Of a stretch of DNA of 64,000 bases, positions 51,285 to 59,804 are shown piece after piece. The number at the start of each line of letters is the position of its first letter. The first letter of the stretch is position 1. The DNA comes from Lutimonas vermicola (GTDB lineage: Bacteria; Bacteroidota; Bacteroidia; Flavobacteriales; Flavobacteriaceae). Made by a program: the position numbers and the translations under genes. Under the pieces are notes generated by a model. It was given only the letters and a program-made list of their open reading frames with translations, ran no database searches and was not told the origin of the DNA. The stretch lies in contig NZ_JBCDNA010000003.1 of NCBI RefSeq assembly GCF_038433205.1, positions 496,001 through 560,000 of the forward strand, in the 5' to 3' direction.

Positions 51285-51992
51285 TTACGAATTAACTAAG
51301 GTTCCAACTTTTTCACCTGAAATAACTTTCATCAGGTTACCTTTTTTATTCATATCAAAAACAATGATCGGCAAGTCATTTTCCTCGCTCAGGGTAAAAG
51401 CAGTCATATCCATTACCTTGAGATCTTTATTCATGACTTCCTTAAAGGTAATATTTTCAAATTTAATAGCTGAAGCATCTTTTTCGGGATCTGAGGTGTA
51501 AATACCATCAACACGCGTTCCTTTTATGATCACGTCTGCATTGATCTCAATTGCCCTAAGTACGGCTGCAGTATCAGTGGTAAAATAAGGATTTCCTGTT
51601 CCTCCTCCGAAAATGACAACGCGCCCCTTTTCAAGATGTCTCACCGCCCTTCTTTTTATAAAAGGTTCGGCGATTTGTTTCATTTCAATAGAGGTGAGCA
51701 ACCTGGTTTGTAATTCAGCCTCTTCTAAAGCACTTTGCAATGCAAGACCATTGATAATGGTTGCCAGCATGCCCATATAGTCTCCTTGTACCCTGTCCAT
51801 GCCATTGCTTGCCCCGGCTAGGCCTCTAAAGATGTTTCCGCCTCCGATAACTATGGCTACTTCAATGCCTTTACCAATAATGTTCTTAATTTCCTCGGCA
51901 TAGTCGGCAAGCCTTTTAGGATCAATACCATAATTTCTATCCCCCATCAGGGCCTCACCACTTAGCTTTAAAAGAATTCTTTTATATTTCAT
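51285..51992 (-). CDS. pyrH: uridylate kinase
   Basis: A 235-residue amino-acid-kinase-fold enzyme converting UMP to UDP. RILLKLSGEALMG, VIGGGNIFRG, DYMGMLATIINGLAL and GGTGNPYFTTDTAA are the family motifs, and GTRVDGIYTSDPEKD closes the nucleotide site. It stands between tsf and frr. The tsf terminator lies upstream, so pyrH-frr probably uses its own promoter, not clearly visible. Confidence 0.98.
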   Translation of the reverse strand: MKYKRILLKLSGEALMGDRNYGIDPKRLADYAEEIKNIIGKGIEVAIVIGGGNIFRGLAGASNGMDRVQGDYMGMLATIINGLALQSALEEAELQTRLLTSIEMKQIAEPFIKRRAVRHLEKGRVVIFGGGTGNPYFTTDTAAVLRAIEINADVIIKGTRVDGIYTSDPEKDASAIKFENITFKEVMNKDLKVMDMTAFTLSEENDLPIIVFDMNKKGNLMKVISGEKVGTLVNS

Positions 51993-52088
51993 AGATCATA
52001 ATCTGAGATGTACAAATATAATAAATTATACCAATGATAAATTGAAGATGATAAGATAAAATAAGTATGCAGGCCTTGGTGTTAAAAC

Positions 52089-52116
52089 AAAAAAACCCAG
52101 GATCGCTCCTGGGTTT
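52089..52116 (-). terminator. intrinsic terminator after tsf
   Basis: AAACCCAGGA (52093-52102) pairs with TCCTGGGTTT (52107-52116) around TCGC. On the minus strand the stem is followed by seven T (52089-52095 as A on the plus strand), ending 23 bases past the tsf stop. Confidence 0.92.
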
Positions 52117-52139
52117 ATAATATGTACGTTTATAAAAGT

Positions 52140-52958
52140 TTAGCCAAGAGCTACTCTTTTAAAATCAACTACTTCAACATCGCCAATAGACTTCACATAA
52201 TTGGCAACACTTAATTTGTTGTCTTTGATAAAGTCTTGGTTAACAAGTGTGTTGTCTTTAAAGAATCTTTTGATCTTTCCTTGAGCAATTTTGTCTAGCA
52301 TCGCCTCTGGTTTTCCTTCCTGACGCAATTGATCTTTGGCAATTTCTATTTCCTTATCAATTATAGTCTGGTCAACACCTTGTTCGTTCAAAGCAATAGG
52401 ATTCATAGCCGCAGCTTGCATGGCAACATCCTTGGCCACTTCTTCTGCACCTTCAACTTTGGCAGATAAACCAACGATGGTCGCGATCTTACCAGAGTGA
52501 ATATAAGACCCTACATAAGGAGCAGAGATCTTTTCAAAAGCTGAAAGTTCAATTTTTTCTCCAATTACTCCTGTTTGTTCGATTAATTTTTCCTGAACCG
52601 TGATTCCTCCGAAGTCAGCATTCATCAGTTCCTCTTTGGTCGCACTGTTCAAAGCTTTTTCTGCCAACTCTTTTGCAAGATTCACAAACGATTCGTTTTT
52701 TCCAACAAAATCTGTTTCACAACCTAATACGATGACAGCACCTTCTGTGTGGTCTTCGTTCACAATAGCTATTGCAGCACCTTCAGTAGATGCTCTGTCG
52801 GCTCTTTTTGCAGCAACTTTTTGGCCTTTTTTGCGTAATATTTCAATAGCAAGGTCAAAATTACCTTCTGCTTCAACCAGGGCTTTTTTACAGTCCATCA
52901 TTCCCGCACCAGTAGTTTTTCTCAAATTATTTACTTCAGCAGCTGTTATTTTAGTCAT
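52140..52958 (-). CDS. tsf: elongation factor Ts
   Basis: A 272-residue nucleotide exchange factor for EF-Tu. The N-terminal UBA-like module has VNNLRKTTGAGMMDCKKAL, CETDFVGKNESF is the core motif that inserts into EF-Tu, and SYIHSGKIATIVGLSA begins the dimer domain. Length is normal for Bacteroidota. It follows rpsB by 45 bases and ends at a strong terminator. Confidence 0.98.
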   Translation of the reverse strand: MTKITAAEVNNLRKTTGAGMMDCKKALVEAEGNFDLAIEILRKKGQKVAAKRADRASTEGAAIAIVNEDHTEGAVIVLGCETDFVGKNESFVNLAKELAEKALNSATKEELMNADFGGITVQEKLIEQTGVIGEKIELSAFEKISAPYVGSYIHSGKIATIVGLSAKVEGAEEVAKDVAMQAAAMNPIALNEQGVDQTIIDKEIEIAKDQLRQEGKPEAMLDKIAQGKIKRFFKDNTLVNQDFIKDNKLSVANYVKSIGDVEVVDFKRVALG

Positions 52959-53003
52959 TTTATTTATGTTTAGTCGTTATTGCAACAATAACAAGTTCTA
53001 CAA

Positions 53004-53861
53004 TTATTTTTCTTCCTTCTTTTCTTCTGCAACAGGAGCAGCAACTGTTTCTTTAACAGCGGCTTTCTTCTCAGCAGGAGCTTTCTTCTCGGCAGTAACT
53101 GCTGCTTCTTTAGCAACTGTTTCTTTAACAGCGGCCTTTTTTTCAGCAGGAGCAGCTTCCTGTTCTTTCGTTTTCTTTCTGTCTGCTAATCCTTCACTGA
53201 TTGAGTCAGTTAAATAAGAAAGAACTTTTTCGATAGATTTAGATGCATCATCATTTGATGGAATTACGTAATCAATTGGTCTTGGATCAGAATTCGTGTC
53301 TACCATGGCAAAAATTGGAATGTTTAATTTTTGTGCCTCGGCAACTGCGATATGCTCTCTCTTGATATCAACGATCAAGATTGCACCAGGTAAACGCGTC
53401 ATGTCAACTATAGAACCTAAGTTCTTTTCTAGTTTTGCTCTTTGACGATTGATCTGTAATTTTTCTCTTTTAGATAAAGCTTCAAAAGACCCGTCTTTTT
53501 TCATCCTATCGATATATGCCATTTTTTTTACGGCTTTTCTGATTGTCACGAAGTTTGTCAACATACCACCTGGCCAGCGCTCAGTGATAAAAGGCATGTT
53601 TACGACTTTCGCCTTGTCAGATACGATGTCTTTTGCTTGTTTTTTGGTAGCTACAAATAGTATTTTTCTACCTGAAGCTGCAATTTTACTCAAAGCTGAA
53701 CCGGCTTCGTCAATTTTTGCAGCGGTTTTATATAAATCTATAATATGGATCCCTTTCCTCTCGGTATAAATATACGGAGCCATGTTTGGGTTCCATTTTC
53801 TTGTTAGGTGTCCGAAGTGTACACCTGAATCAATTAAATCTTTTATTTCAATGTTTGCCAT
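53004..53861 (-). CDS. rpsB: 30S ribosomal protein S2 with lysine/alanine-rich tail
   Basis: A 285-residue S2. VHFGHLTRKWNPNM, IIDLYKTAAKI, ITERWPGGMLTNF and LPGAILIVDIKREH are the family blocks, and ALVDTNSDP is represented by AMVDTNSDP. After about residue 228 comes a charged low-complexity tail of nearly 60 residues with two copies of APAEKKAAVKETVA-like sequence. At DNA level the copies form a 41-base near-repeat at 53041-53081 and 53113-53153, a 72-base (24-codon) period. The canonical family ends near residue 240. Confidence 0.97.
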   Translation of the reverse strand: MANIEIKDLIDSGVHFGHLTRKWNPNMAPYIYTERKGIHIIDLYKTAAKIDEAGSALSKIAASGRKILFVATKKQAKDIVSDKAKVVNMPFITERWPGGMLTNFVTIRKAVKKMAYIDRMKKDGSFEALSKREKLQINRQRAKLEKNLGSIVDMTRLPGAILIVDIKREHIAVAEAQKLNIPIFAMVDTNSDPRPIDYVIPSNDDASKSIEKVLSYLTDSISEGLADRKKTKEQEAAPAEKKAAVKETVAKEAAVTAEKKAPAEKKAAVKETVAAPVAEEKKEEK

Positions 53862-54017
53862 TTTGTTTTAGTTTACGTTCCGTTTGTTTTAGCAATAATT
53901 AAGTAGTTATCAATATTGAATAAGTCTTAACTATTTGGATGCTAACCTTGTACGACAACAGTTTTTTCAATTTTACTTTTCTCTTCTTATTCTTAAAAAG
54001 TTGGAATAAGATTCAAA

Positions 54018-54404
54018 TTAACGTTTAGAGAATTGGAATTTCTTACGGGCTTTCTTCTGACCGAATTTCTTTCTTTCAACCATTCTCGGATCTCTCGTAA
54101 GTAACCCTTCTGGTTTTAAGACGCTTTTATTTTCCTCATCAATAGCTACCAATGCTCTTGTAATAGCCAGTCTGATAGCTTCTGCCTGACCTGTAATACC
54201 TCCACCAAATACTTTAGCTTTGATATCAAAGTTTTCAGCATTTTCAGTAAGGTTCAAAGGTTGTAATACCTTATATCTTAAGGTATCAGTTGTAAAGTAG
54301 CTGTCATAAGCTTTGTCATTTACCGTGATATTCCCTTTACCTTCAGAAAGATATATTCTAGCAACAGCGGTTTTTCTTCTACCAATTTTGTGAATCGTAT
54401 CCAT
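54018..54404 (-). CDS. rpsI: 30S ribosomal protein S9
   Basis: A 128-residue S9. HKIGRRKTAVARIYL opens the protein; VFGGGITGQAEAIRLAITRAL is the core; the basic end GQKKARKKFQFSKR reaches the P-site tRNA. The ATG at 54404 follows the rplM stop directly (rplM ends at 54406) and was chosen over 54419, which would sit inside rplM. Confidence 0.98.
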   Translation of the reverse strand: MDTIHKIGRRKTAVARIYLSEGKGNITVNDKAYDSYFTTDTLRYKVLQPLNLTENAENFDIKAKVFGGGITGQAEAIRLAITRALVAIDEENKSVLKPEGLLTRDPRMVERKKFGQKKARKKFQFSKR

Positions 54405-54405
54405 A

Positions 54406-54861
54406 TTACTTGATATCATTTAGGTTAATAGTTCTTGGCTTTTGCGCTTCTTGTTGGTGCTCCCCTCCAGCATAAACATAAAGGTTTCTAAACAAGGCAC
54501 TTCCAAGTTTATTTTTAGGCAACATCCCTTTTACGGCTTTTTCCACAACTCTACTTGGACTTTTCCCAAATAACTCATTTGCAGTAAGCGTTCTTTGTCC
54601 ACCCGGATAACCAGTATGACGAACATAAGTTTTGTCATTCCATTTGTTTCCGGTTAATTTGATCTTCTCAGCGTTGATGATAACTACATTGTCACCGCAG
54701 TCAACGTGAGGTGTAAAGTTAGGCTTGTGCTTTCCTCTGATCAGTTTTGCAACTTTGGAGGCCAAACGTCCTAACACTTCTCCTTCAGCATCCACCACTA
54801 GCCATTCCTTGTTCACGGTAGCTTTATTGGCTGATACTGTTCTGTAACTTAATGTGTTCAC
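54406..54861 (-). CDS. rplM: 50S ribosomal protein L13
   Basis: A 151-residue L13. EWLVVDAEGEVLGRLASKVA, HVDCGDNVVIINAEKIKLTG, and RVVEKAVKGMLPKNKLG are the family blocks. It is co-transcribed with rpsI (stop and start one base apart), the universal rplM-rpsI pair, and has a good promoter at 54911-54940. Confidence 0.98.
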   Translation of the reverse strand: MNTLSYRTVSANKATVNKEWLVVDAEGEVLGRLASKVAKLIRGKHKPNFTPHVDCGDNVVIINAEKIKLTGNKWNDKTYVRHTGYPGGQRTLTANELFGKSPSRVVEKAVKGMLPKNKLGSALFRNLYVYAGGEHQQEAQKPRTINLNDIK

Positions 54862-54910
54862 ACGTATTTATTAAAATTAAACATTCCTTCTCTTCAGTTC
54901 AAAGAGTTTG

Positions 54911-54940
54911 CAAAACTACAACTATTTATTCATTTGGCAA
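54911..54940 (-). promoter_or_regulatory. promoter of rplM-rpsI
   Basis: On the minus strand TTG (54938-54940), a 19-base spacer and TAGTTTTG (54911-54918) match the Bacteroidota consensus. The 5' leader would be about 45 bases, too short for a long ribosomal-protein leader. The rest of the 54862-55182 gap holds the hairpin element at 55077-55162. Confidence 0.75.
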
Positions 54941-55076
54941 ATAGCAGATAGCGATATTTTTTCTGACATGAGTCGCTGTCAATTAATTTAGAATTAGGAC
55001 GATAGGAAGAATTTCTATTATTGTTTCATAATTATCCTGAAAGAGAAGAATGAATGACGATAATACCTGTTTCCAA

Positions 55077-55162
55077 CTCACCCCCTCTGAGCTGAGGGTA
55101 TGAGAACTGAGGTGATGGGAAGTGAGGGTATCGGAGGTGAGGGTCTCACCTCCGATACCCTC
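55077..55162 (-). repeat. long perfect hairpin element downstream of polA
   Basis: GAGGGTATCGGAGGTGAG (55124-55141) and CTCACCTCCGATACCCTC (55145-55162) are perfectly complementary 18-base arms around a 3-base loop, 21 bases past the polA stop. A second, weaker hairpin (CCCTC 55083-55087 with GAGGG 55094-55098, plus CTCA/TGAG) lies beside it, and TGAGGGTAT recurs between them. No T tract follows on the minus strand, so it is more like a REP/palindromic unit or an mRNA-stabilising stem than an intrinsic terminator. Confidence 0.7.
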
Positions 55163-55182
55163 GGAAATTTAACCCTCAAAGT

Positions 55183-58017
55183 TTAATGGGCTTCCAGCCA
55201 GTTACTACCTTGCCCCATATCCACGGTGAGCGGTATTGACATGCTATAGGCATTCTCCATGGTTTCTTTAATAATGGGTTTTAAAATATCCAGTTCATCA
55301 TGGTGCACGTCAAACACAAGTTCATCATGAACCTGTAAGAGCATTTTCGATCGGTACTTCCCGGAATCTAAAATATCTTGAATGTTGATCATGGCGATTT
55401 TAATAATGTCGGCTGCACTTCCCTGAATGGGCGCATTCACTGCATTTCTCTCATCGGCTGAACGAACGACCGCATTTCTCGAATTGATATTCTTGAGATA
55501 ACGCCTTCTACCAAGAAGGGTCTCAACATATCCATTTTCCCTCGCAAAATCGATCTGCTTGGCAATAAATGATTTTAAGGTAGGGTAGGTTTCGTAATAA
55601 GTTTCAATTAATTCTTTTGCTTCAGACCGGCTTAGATCTGTTTGTTGGCTCAAACCAAAAGCTGAAACCCCGTAAATGATGCCAAAATTTACCGTTTTTG
55701 CATAGCTCCTTTGTTCGCGCGTCACCTCATCCAGAGGAACCTTAAACACATTTGCAGCGGTTGCTTTGTGAATATCTTCTCCTCTTATAAAGGACGATTT
55801 CATTTCTTCATCTCCGCTCATCTCGGCGATCAGCCTAAGTTCTATCTGAGAATAATCGGCCGCCAATAAGGTATAGTTTGAATCTCTCGGGACAAAAGCT
55901 TTTCTAATCTGTTGGCCTCTTTCTGTCCTGATAGGAATATTTTGAAGGTTAGGGTTATTGGAGCTTAGGCGCCCGGTGGCTGCAACTGTTTGGCTGTAAG
56001 TTGTGTGGATTCTTTGCGTAGTCTTATTGACTTCGTTTGGCAAGGCATCGACATAGGTGTTTTTCAATTTTACTAGCCCTCTCCATTCAAGAATACGTTT
56101 TACGATAGGGTGCTTAGGTGCCAGTTTAGACAATACTTCTTCACCGGTTGCATACTGGCCCGTCTTTGTCTTTTTAGGCTTGTCAATGAGATTTAATTTT
56201 TCAAAAAGAACAACGCCTAGTTGTTTTGGGGAAGCCAGGTTGAAATCTGTATCTGCTTCTTTATAAATGAGATGTTCCAAATGCTCTATATCTTTGGTAA
56301 GGTCACTTGAGAGTGATTGCAGGAATTTTTCATCCAGCCTGATGCCTTCCATTTCCATGGAGGCCAAAACTTTCACCAACGGGATCTCTATATCTTTAAA
56401 TAATTTTGTGAGGCCATTTTTTTTAAGTTCCGGTTCAAAGACCTGTTTTAATTGCCAGGTAATATCTGCGTCTTCCACGGCATACTCTGTTAACAGGTCA
56501 AGACTAACATCTCTCATGGATGCCTGATTTTTCCCTTTCTTTCCAATAAGGGATTCGATTGGAATAGGGGTATAATGCAGATAGGTTTCTGAGAGGACCT
56601 CCATATTATGACGCATATCCGGATTAATGAGATAATGTGCGATCATGGTATCAAACAAGGGTCCTTTAACATCAATGTCATAATTTTTTAAAACCTTGAT
56701 ATCGTATTTTAGGTTTTGCCCTATCTTTTCAATTGATTCATCATTAAAAAAAGGCCTGAACCTGTCGAGTACCTGATTTGCTTCTTTGTCATTTTCGGGT
56801 AAAGGAACGTAATAGCCCTTCCCCTTCTCGTAAGAAAATGAGATGCCCACCAATTTGGCTTCCAGGGTATTCAGACTCGTGGTTTCGGTATCAAAACAAA
56901 CAGATTCTTGTAAAAGCAATTTTTTTAACAATAGTTTCTGGGAAAATTCTGTATCGACACATTGATAAAAATGATCGGTTTGCTGAGCCGTTTTGTAACC
57001 CCTTAAAGATTCAGATGGTTTCGAACCATCATCTGTGGCCACTGAAAACATATCCAATTGCTGATTGCCTGAGGAAACCTCGTCAGTGGTTTTCTCGGGA
57101 CTCACCGTTTGTGAATTAGCATCGTTGGCATCTGTTTTGAATATCCGATGTAAATTTTCCAGTGCTCTCCTGAATTCAAGATCCTGAAATATTTCAGTAA
57201 CTTTTTCAATATCAGGAGTGTTTAATTCAAAATTTTCCTCATGAAATTCAACAGGGCAATCGAGCATGATGGTTGCAAGTTCTTTAGAAAGCATCCCTAA
57301 ATCTTTATTTGCTTCGACCTTTTCTTTCATTTTTCCCTTGAGCTCATGGGTATTTGCCAAAAGCCCCTCTAAACTACCGTATTGCTTCAGAAATTTCTTA
57401 GCAGTTTTTTCACCTACTCCGGGTAAGCCAGGGATATTATCAACTGAATCGCCCATCATGCCCAAAAAGTCGATCACTTGTTTTGGATCCTCTACTTCAA
57501 ATTTTTCCTTGACTTTTTCTACGTCCCAAATTTCAATTCCGTTACCCATTCGCGAGGGCTTATACATGACTACGTTGTCTGTAACCAGCTGGGCAAAATC
57601 CTTATCCGGGGTTACCATATAAGTTTTGTAACCGGCTTTTTCAGCCTGTACTGATAATGTCCCAATCAGGTCATCGGCTTCATAACCTTCCAACTCAACG
57701 ATCGGGATATGCATGGCCTCAAGAATCTTGTGAATGTAAGGAATTGCAATCCTGATGGCTTCAGGGGTTTCCAGCCTGTTTGCCTTATAAGCAGGAAAAG
57801 CTTCACTTCTCATCTGTGACCCTCCATTATCAAAGGCTACAGCAAGGTGATCGGGTTTTTCGCGACGAATAACATCCAGTAGTGAATTGGTGAATCCCAT
57901 TATGGCAGAAGTATCCATGCCTTTAGAATTTATCCGCGGATTTTTAATAAAAGCGTAATACCCACGAAAGATCAAAGCATAAGCATCCAGTAAAAAAAGT
58001 CTTTTTTGTTCAGCCAT
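55183..58017 (-). CDS. polA: DNA polymerase I
   Basis: A 944-residue three-domain enzyme for Okazaki-fragment maturation and repair. Residues 1 to about 290 are the 5'-3' nuclease (LLDAYALIFRGYYAF, LEGYEADDLIGTL, DSVDNIPGLPGVGEKTA). The 3'-5' proofreading domain is intact: FDTETTSL, IGQNLKYDIKVL and YAVEDADITWQL carry the DEDDy residues. The polymerase has DYSQIELRLIAEMSGD (motif A), RSYAKTVNFGIIYGVS (motif B) and QVHDELVFDV (motif C). Many bacterial PolA proteins have lost proofreading residues; this one has not. Confidence 0.98.
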   Translation of the reverse strand: MAEQKRLFLLDAYALIFRGYYAFIKNPRINSKGMDTSAIMGFTNSLLDVIRREKPDHLAVAFDNGGSQMRSEAFPAYKANRLETPEAIRIAIPYIHKILEAMHIPIVELEGYEADDLIGTLSVQAEKAGYKTYMVTPDKDFAQLVTDNVVMYKPSRMGNGIEIWDVEKVKEKFEVEDPKQVIDFLGMMGDSVDNIPGLPGVGEKTAKKFLKQYGSLEGLLANTHELKGKMKEKVEANKDLGMLSKELATIMLDCPVEFHEENFELNTPDIEKVTEIFQDLEFRRALENLHRIFKTDANDANSQTVSPEKTTDEVSSGNQQLDMFSVATDDGSKPSESLRGYKTAQQTDHFYQCVDTEFSQKLLLKKLLLQESVCFDTETTSLNTLEAKLVGISFSYEKGKGYYVPLPENDKEANQVLDRFRPFFNDESIEKIGQNLKYDIKVLKNYDIDVKGPLFDTMIAHYLINPDMRHNMEVLSETYLHYTPIPIESLIGKKGKNQASMRDVSLDLLTEYAVEDADITWQLKQVFEPELKKNGLTKLFKDIEIPLVKVLASMEMEGIRLDEKFLQSLSSDLTKDIEHLEHLIYKEADTDFNLASPKQLGVVLFEKLNLIDKPKKTKTGQYATGEEVLSKLAPKHPIVKRILEWRGLVKLKNTYVDALPNEVNKTTQRIHTTYSQTVAATGRLSSNNPNLQNIPIRTERGQQIRKAFVPRDSNYTLLAADYSQIELRLIAEMSGDEEMKSSFIRGEDIHKATAANVFKVPLDEVTREQRSYAKTVNFGIIYGVSAFGLSQQTDLSRSEAKELIETYYETYPTLKSFIAKQIDFARENGYVETLLGRRRYLKNINSRNAVVRSADERNAVNAPIQGSAADIIKIAMINIQDILDSGKYRSKMLLQVHDELVFDVHHDELDILKPIIKETMENAYSMSIPLTVDMGQGSNWLEAH

Positions 58018-58169
58018 TGAGAATTAATTTGATGTATGTAAAAGTACAAATTTGTATTTCGGTCTTGAAAAAATAATTGAATAATTGCTAAAGAGTTAAT
58101 TTTTCGGGCATTATAAATGTTATTGAGATAAAATACTATATTTGTAGGAATAGAATTAAAAACTTTAGT

Positions 58170-58466
58170 ATGACTAAGTTTGGAGAATTAATTGGATCGA
58201 AAACCCCCACCCTAATTGATTTTTACGCAGACTGGGAAGGAGAAAATACAAATTTGCACTCTATATTGCGGGATGTTGCTGCGGCACTTGGTGACAAAGC
58301 TAAGGTTGTGAAGATAGATGTCTCCAAGAATGAGACACTTGCAGCGGCCCTAAGAATAAAAGGAAATCCAACATATATTATCTATAAAAACGGCGAAATG
58401 AAATGGCGCCAAACCGGTCAGCAGGATGCCAATACGCTTATTAGCCTGGTGGAACAGTATGTTTGA
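58170..58466 (+). CDS. thioredoxin-fold protein lacking the CxxC site
   Basis: A 98-residue thioredoxin-like protein. LIDFYADWEGEN aligns with the usual WCGPC region, but both cysteines are replaced (Glu23 and Asn26) and there is no cysteine anywhere in the protein. The cis-proline (Pro67 in KGNPTYIIYKNGE) and overall length are kept. It cannot do dithiol chemistry, so a chaperone-like or binding role is inferred. It is divergent from polA, with a TATATTTG box at 58137-58144. Confidence 0.88.
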   Translation: MTKFGELIGSKTPTLIDFYADWEGENTNLHSILRDVAAALGDKAKVVKIDVSKNETLAAALRIKGNPTYIIYKNGEMKWRQTGQQDANTLISLVEQYV

Positions 58467-58630
58467 AGGAATAGCTTCTTGTATTTTGATTTGAAAATTA
58501 AGACATTCTTTTTTAGTACAAGACACATCTTAACTTCCTAATTAGCATTGACTTTTTTAAACAATAATTTTTAATTATATTTCTTAAATATTTAAGGGAT
58601 AAAAGGAAATATAAATATTTTTATTTTGTC

Positions 58631-58796
58631 CTTTTGTCTTGATACAAAAGAACGAAAAGATCAAGGCTGATTTTATTTTTCTGTGCATCTCTCTAATAAT
58701 TTTTACTCCACCATAGCCCAAGCCGCTGCGCTTCGGGGGCTATTGCTTCTCCATTACTAAAATTATTAGGATACAAGACGAAAAATAAAATAGGCC
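58631..58796. repeat. nested palindromic intergenic element
   Basis: Part of a 630-base gap without a convincing gene. CTTTTGT/ACAAAAG (58631-58650) forms a first hairpin. A larger nested palindrome follows: GGC/GCC (58665-58667 with 58794-58796), ATTTTATTTTTC/GAAAAATAAAAT (58670-58681 with 58780-58791), CTAATAATTTT/AAAATTATTAG (58693-58703 with 58759-58769), ATAGCCC/GGGCTAT (58713-58719 with 58737-58743) and AAGC/GCTT at the tip. Similar sequences are, to my recollection, scattered through flavobacterial genomes, but that was not checked. Confidence 0.65.
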
Positions 58797-59040
58797 ACTT
58801 CGTCAAATGTCAAATTAATCTTCCAAACGAAAATGTTATTATGAGCGAATCTTTTACGTCAGTGTAGTTTGAAAAGTGCGTTAAGAATTTTTGAAGCCTT
58901 GGAAAAAATTTAGCGCTTTTTAAACGGTTTTTAGGCGTTCGATAGAAAAGCCTAAAAACCACCTCGTAAAAGTTACCTCCTTTTTTTTGGTTCGTTTTTT
59001 TTGGAGGAGCAAAAAAAATTGAACAAAGAGACATTAATTA
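58797..59040. repeat. low-complexity hairpin region, remainder of the 58.5-59.1 kb gap
   Basis: Contains GGTTTTTAGGC/GCCTAAAAACC (58926-58936 with 58950-58960, perfect 11-bp stem) and CCTCC and GGAGG flanking two T8 runs near 58976-59006. A 74-codon minus-strand frame (58810-59034) crosses it but looks like repeat-derived noise. No gene is called here; 58467-58620 is plain AT-rich DNA. Confidence 0.45.
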
Positions 59041-59096
59041 TAGGTTCGGTTCTTTTGCGTACCAGTACTTATTCAATATAGAAAATCCCACCTCAC

Positions 59097-59735
59097 TTAC
59101 AACGACTTAAACACATAGCCTTTTTGAGTAAAGTGCTCTAAAACCTTTGGAAGCACATAATCCAGGTTCTTAAACGATTTATGACTGTCGTGAAAAACAA
59201 CAATGCTTCCATTGCTAATGTGTTTAATGGTGTATTCCAGGCATGATTTTTTACTGAGTTTTTGGTCAAAGTCACCACTAAGTACATCCCACATAATGAT
59301 CTTATAGCCTTTTTTGCGCAGGATCTTAGCTTGAAGGGGCCTTATTCTTCCATGAGGTGGCCTAAAGAGTTTCTCACCATGTCGGCTTTTTGCGTCATAA
59401 AGATAAGACTCGGCTTTAAGGATGTTCTTTACATATTTATTCGTAGGCGTTTTCCAACCCTGTAAGTGATTGAAGGTGTGATTGCCAATACTGTGGTTAT
59501 GATCTTTGATCTGTTGGTATATTTGGGGATGCTTTTTTATGTTTTCCCCAACGCAGAAAAAGGTGGCCTTTGCCTTATATTTTTCCAATGTTTCAAGTAC
59601 CCAGGGTGTAAAATCAGGTACCGGTCCATCATCGAAGGTGAGATAGATCTCTTTATTATCCGTCTTGATACGCCAGGCATAATTACTGAAAAATTTTTGT
59701 ACCAATCGAGGCGTTTTAACCAGGTAAGATCTCAT
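59097..59735 (-). CDS. polysaccharide deacetylase (NodB/CE4 family)
   Basis: A 212-residue CE4 esterase. LTFDDGPVPDFTPWVL gives the catalytic and metal Asp pair, SIGNHTFNHLQGW the His-x3-His metal ligands, FRPPHGRIRP motif 3, MWDVLSGDFD motif 4 and VVFHDSHKS motif 5. It would remove N- or O-acetyl groups from peptidoglycan or an exopolysaccharide. No signal peptide is evident at the chosen start, so the protein may be cytosolic or the start may lie upstream. Confidence 0.93.
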   Translation of the reverse strand: MRSYLVKTPRLVQKFFSNYAWRIKTDNKEIYLTFDDGPVPDFTPWVLETLEKYKAKATFFCVGENIKKHPQIYQQIKDHNHSIGNHTFNHLQGWKTPTNKYVKNILKAESYLYDAKSRHGEKLFRPPHGRIRPLQAKILRKKGYKIIMWDVLSGDFDQKLSKKSCLEYTIKHISNGSIVVFHDSHKSFKNLDYVLPKVLEHFTQKGYVFKSL

Positions 59736-59804
59736 TTAAGGGTATTTAATTTCGATACAATTGGGGTCTTACCCAAGATACAAAAATTTGATTAATTCTA
59801 AAGT

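Noticed and set aside
52600..53217. 205-codon plus-strand frame opposite tsf/rpsB
   Set aside because: Ser/Ala/Phe-rich shadow created by the Lys/Ala tail of rpsB and by tsf on the other strand.
58810..59034. 74-codon minus-strand frame
   Set aside because: It lies entirely within hairpin-forming, T-rich repeat sequence and shows no domain-like pattern; likely spurious.
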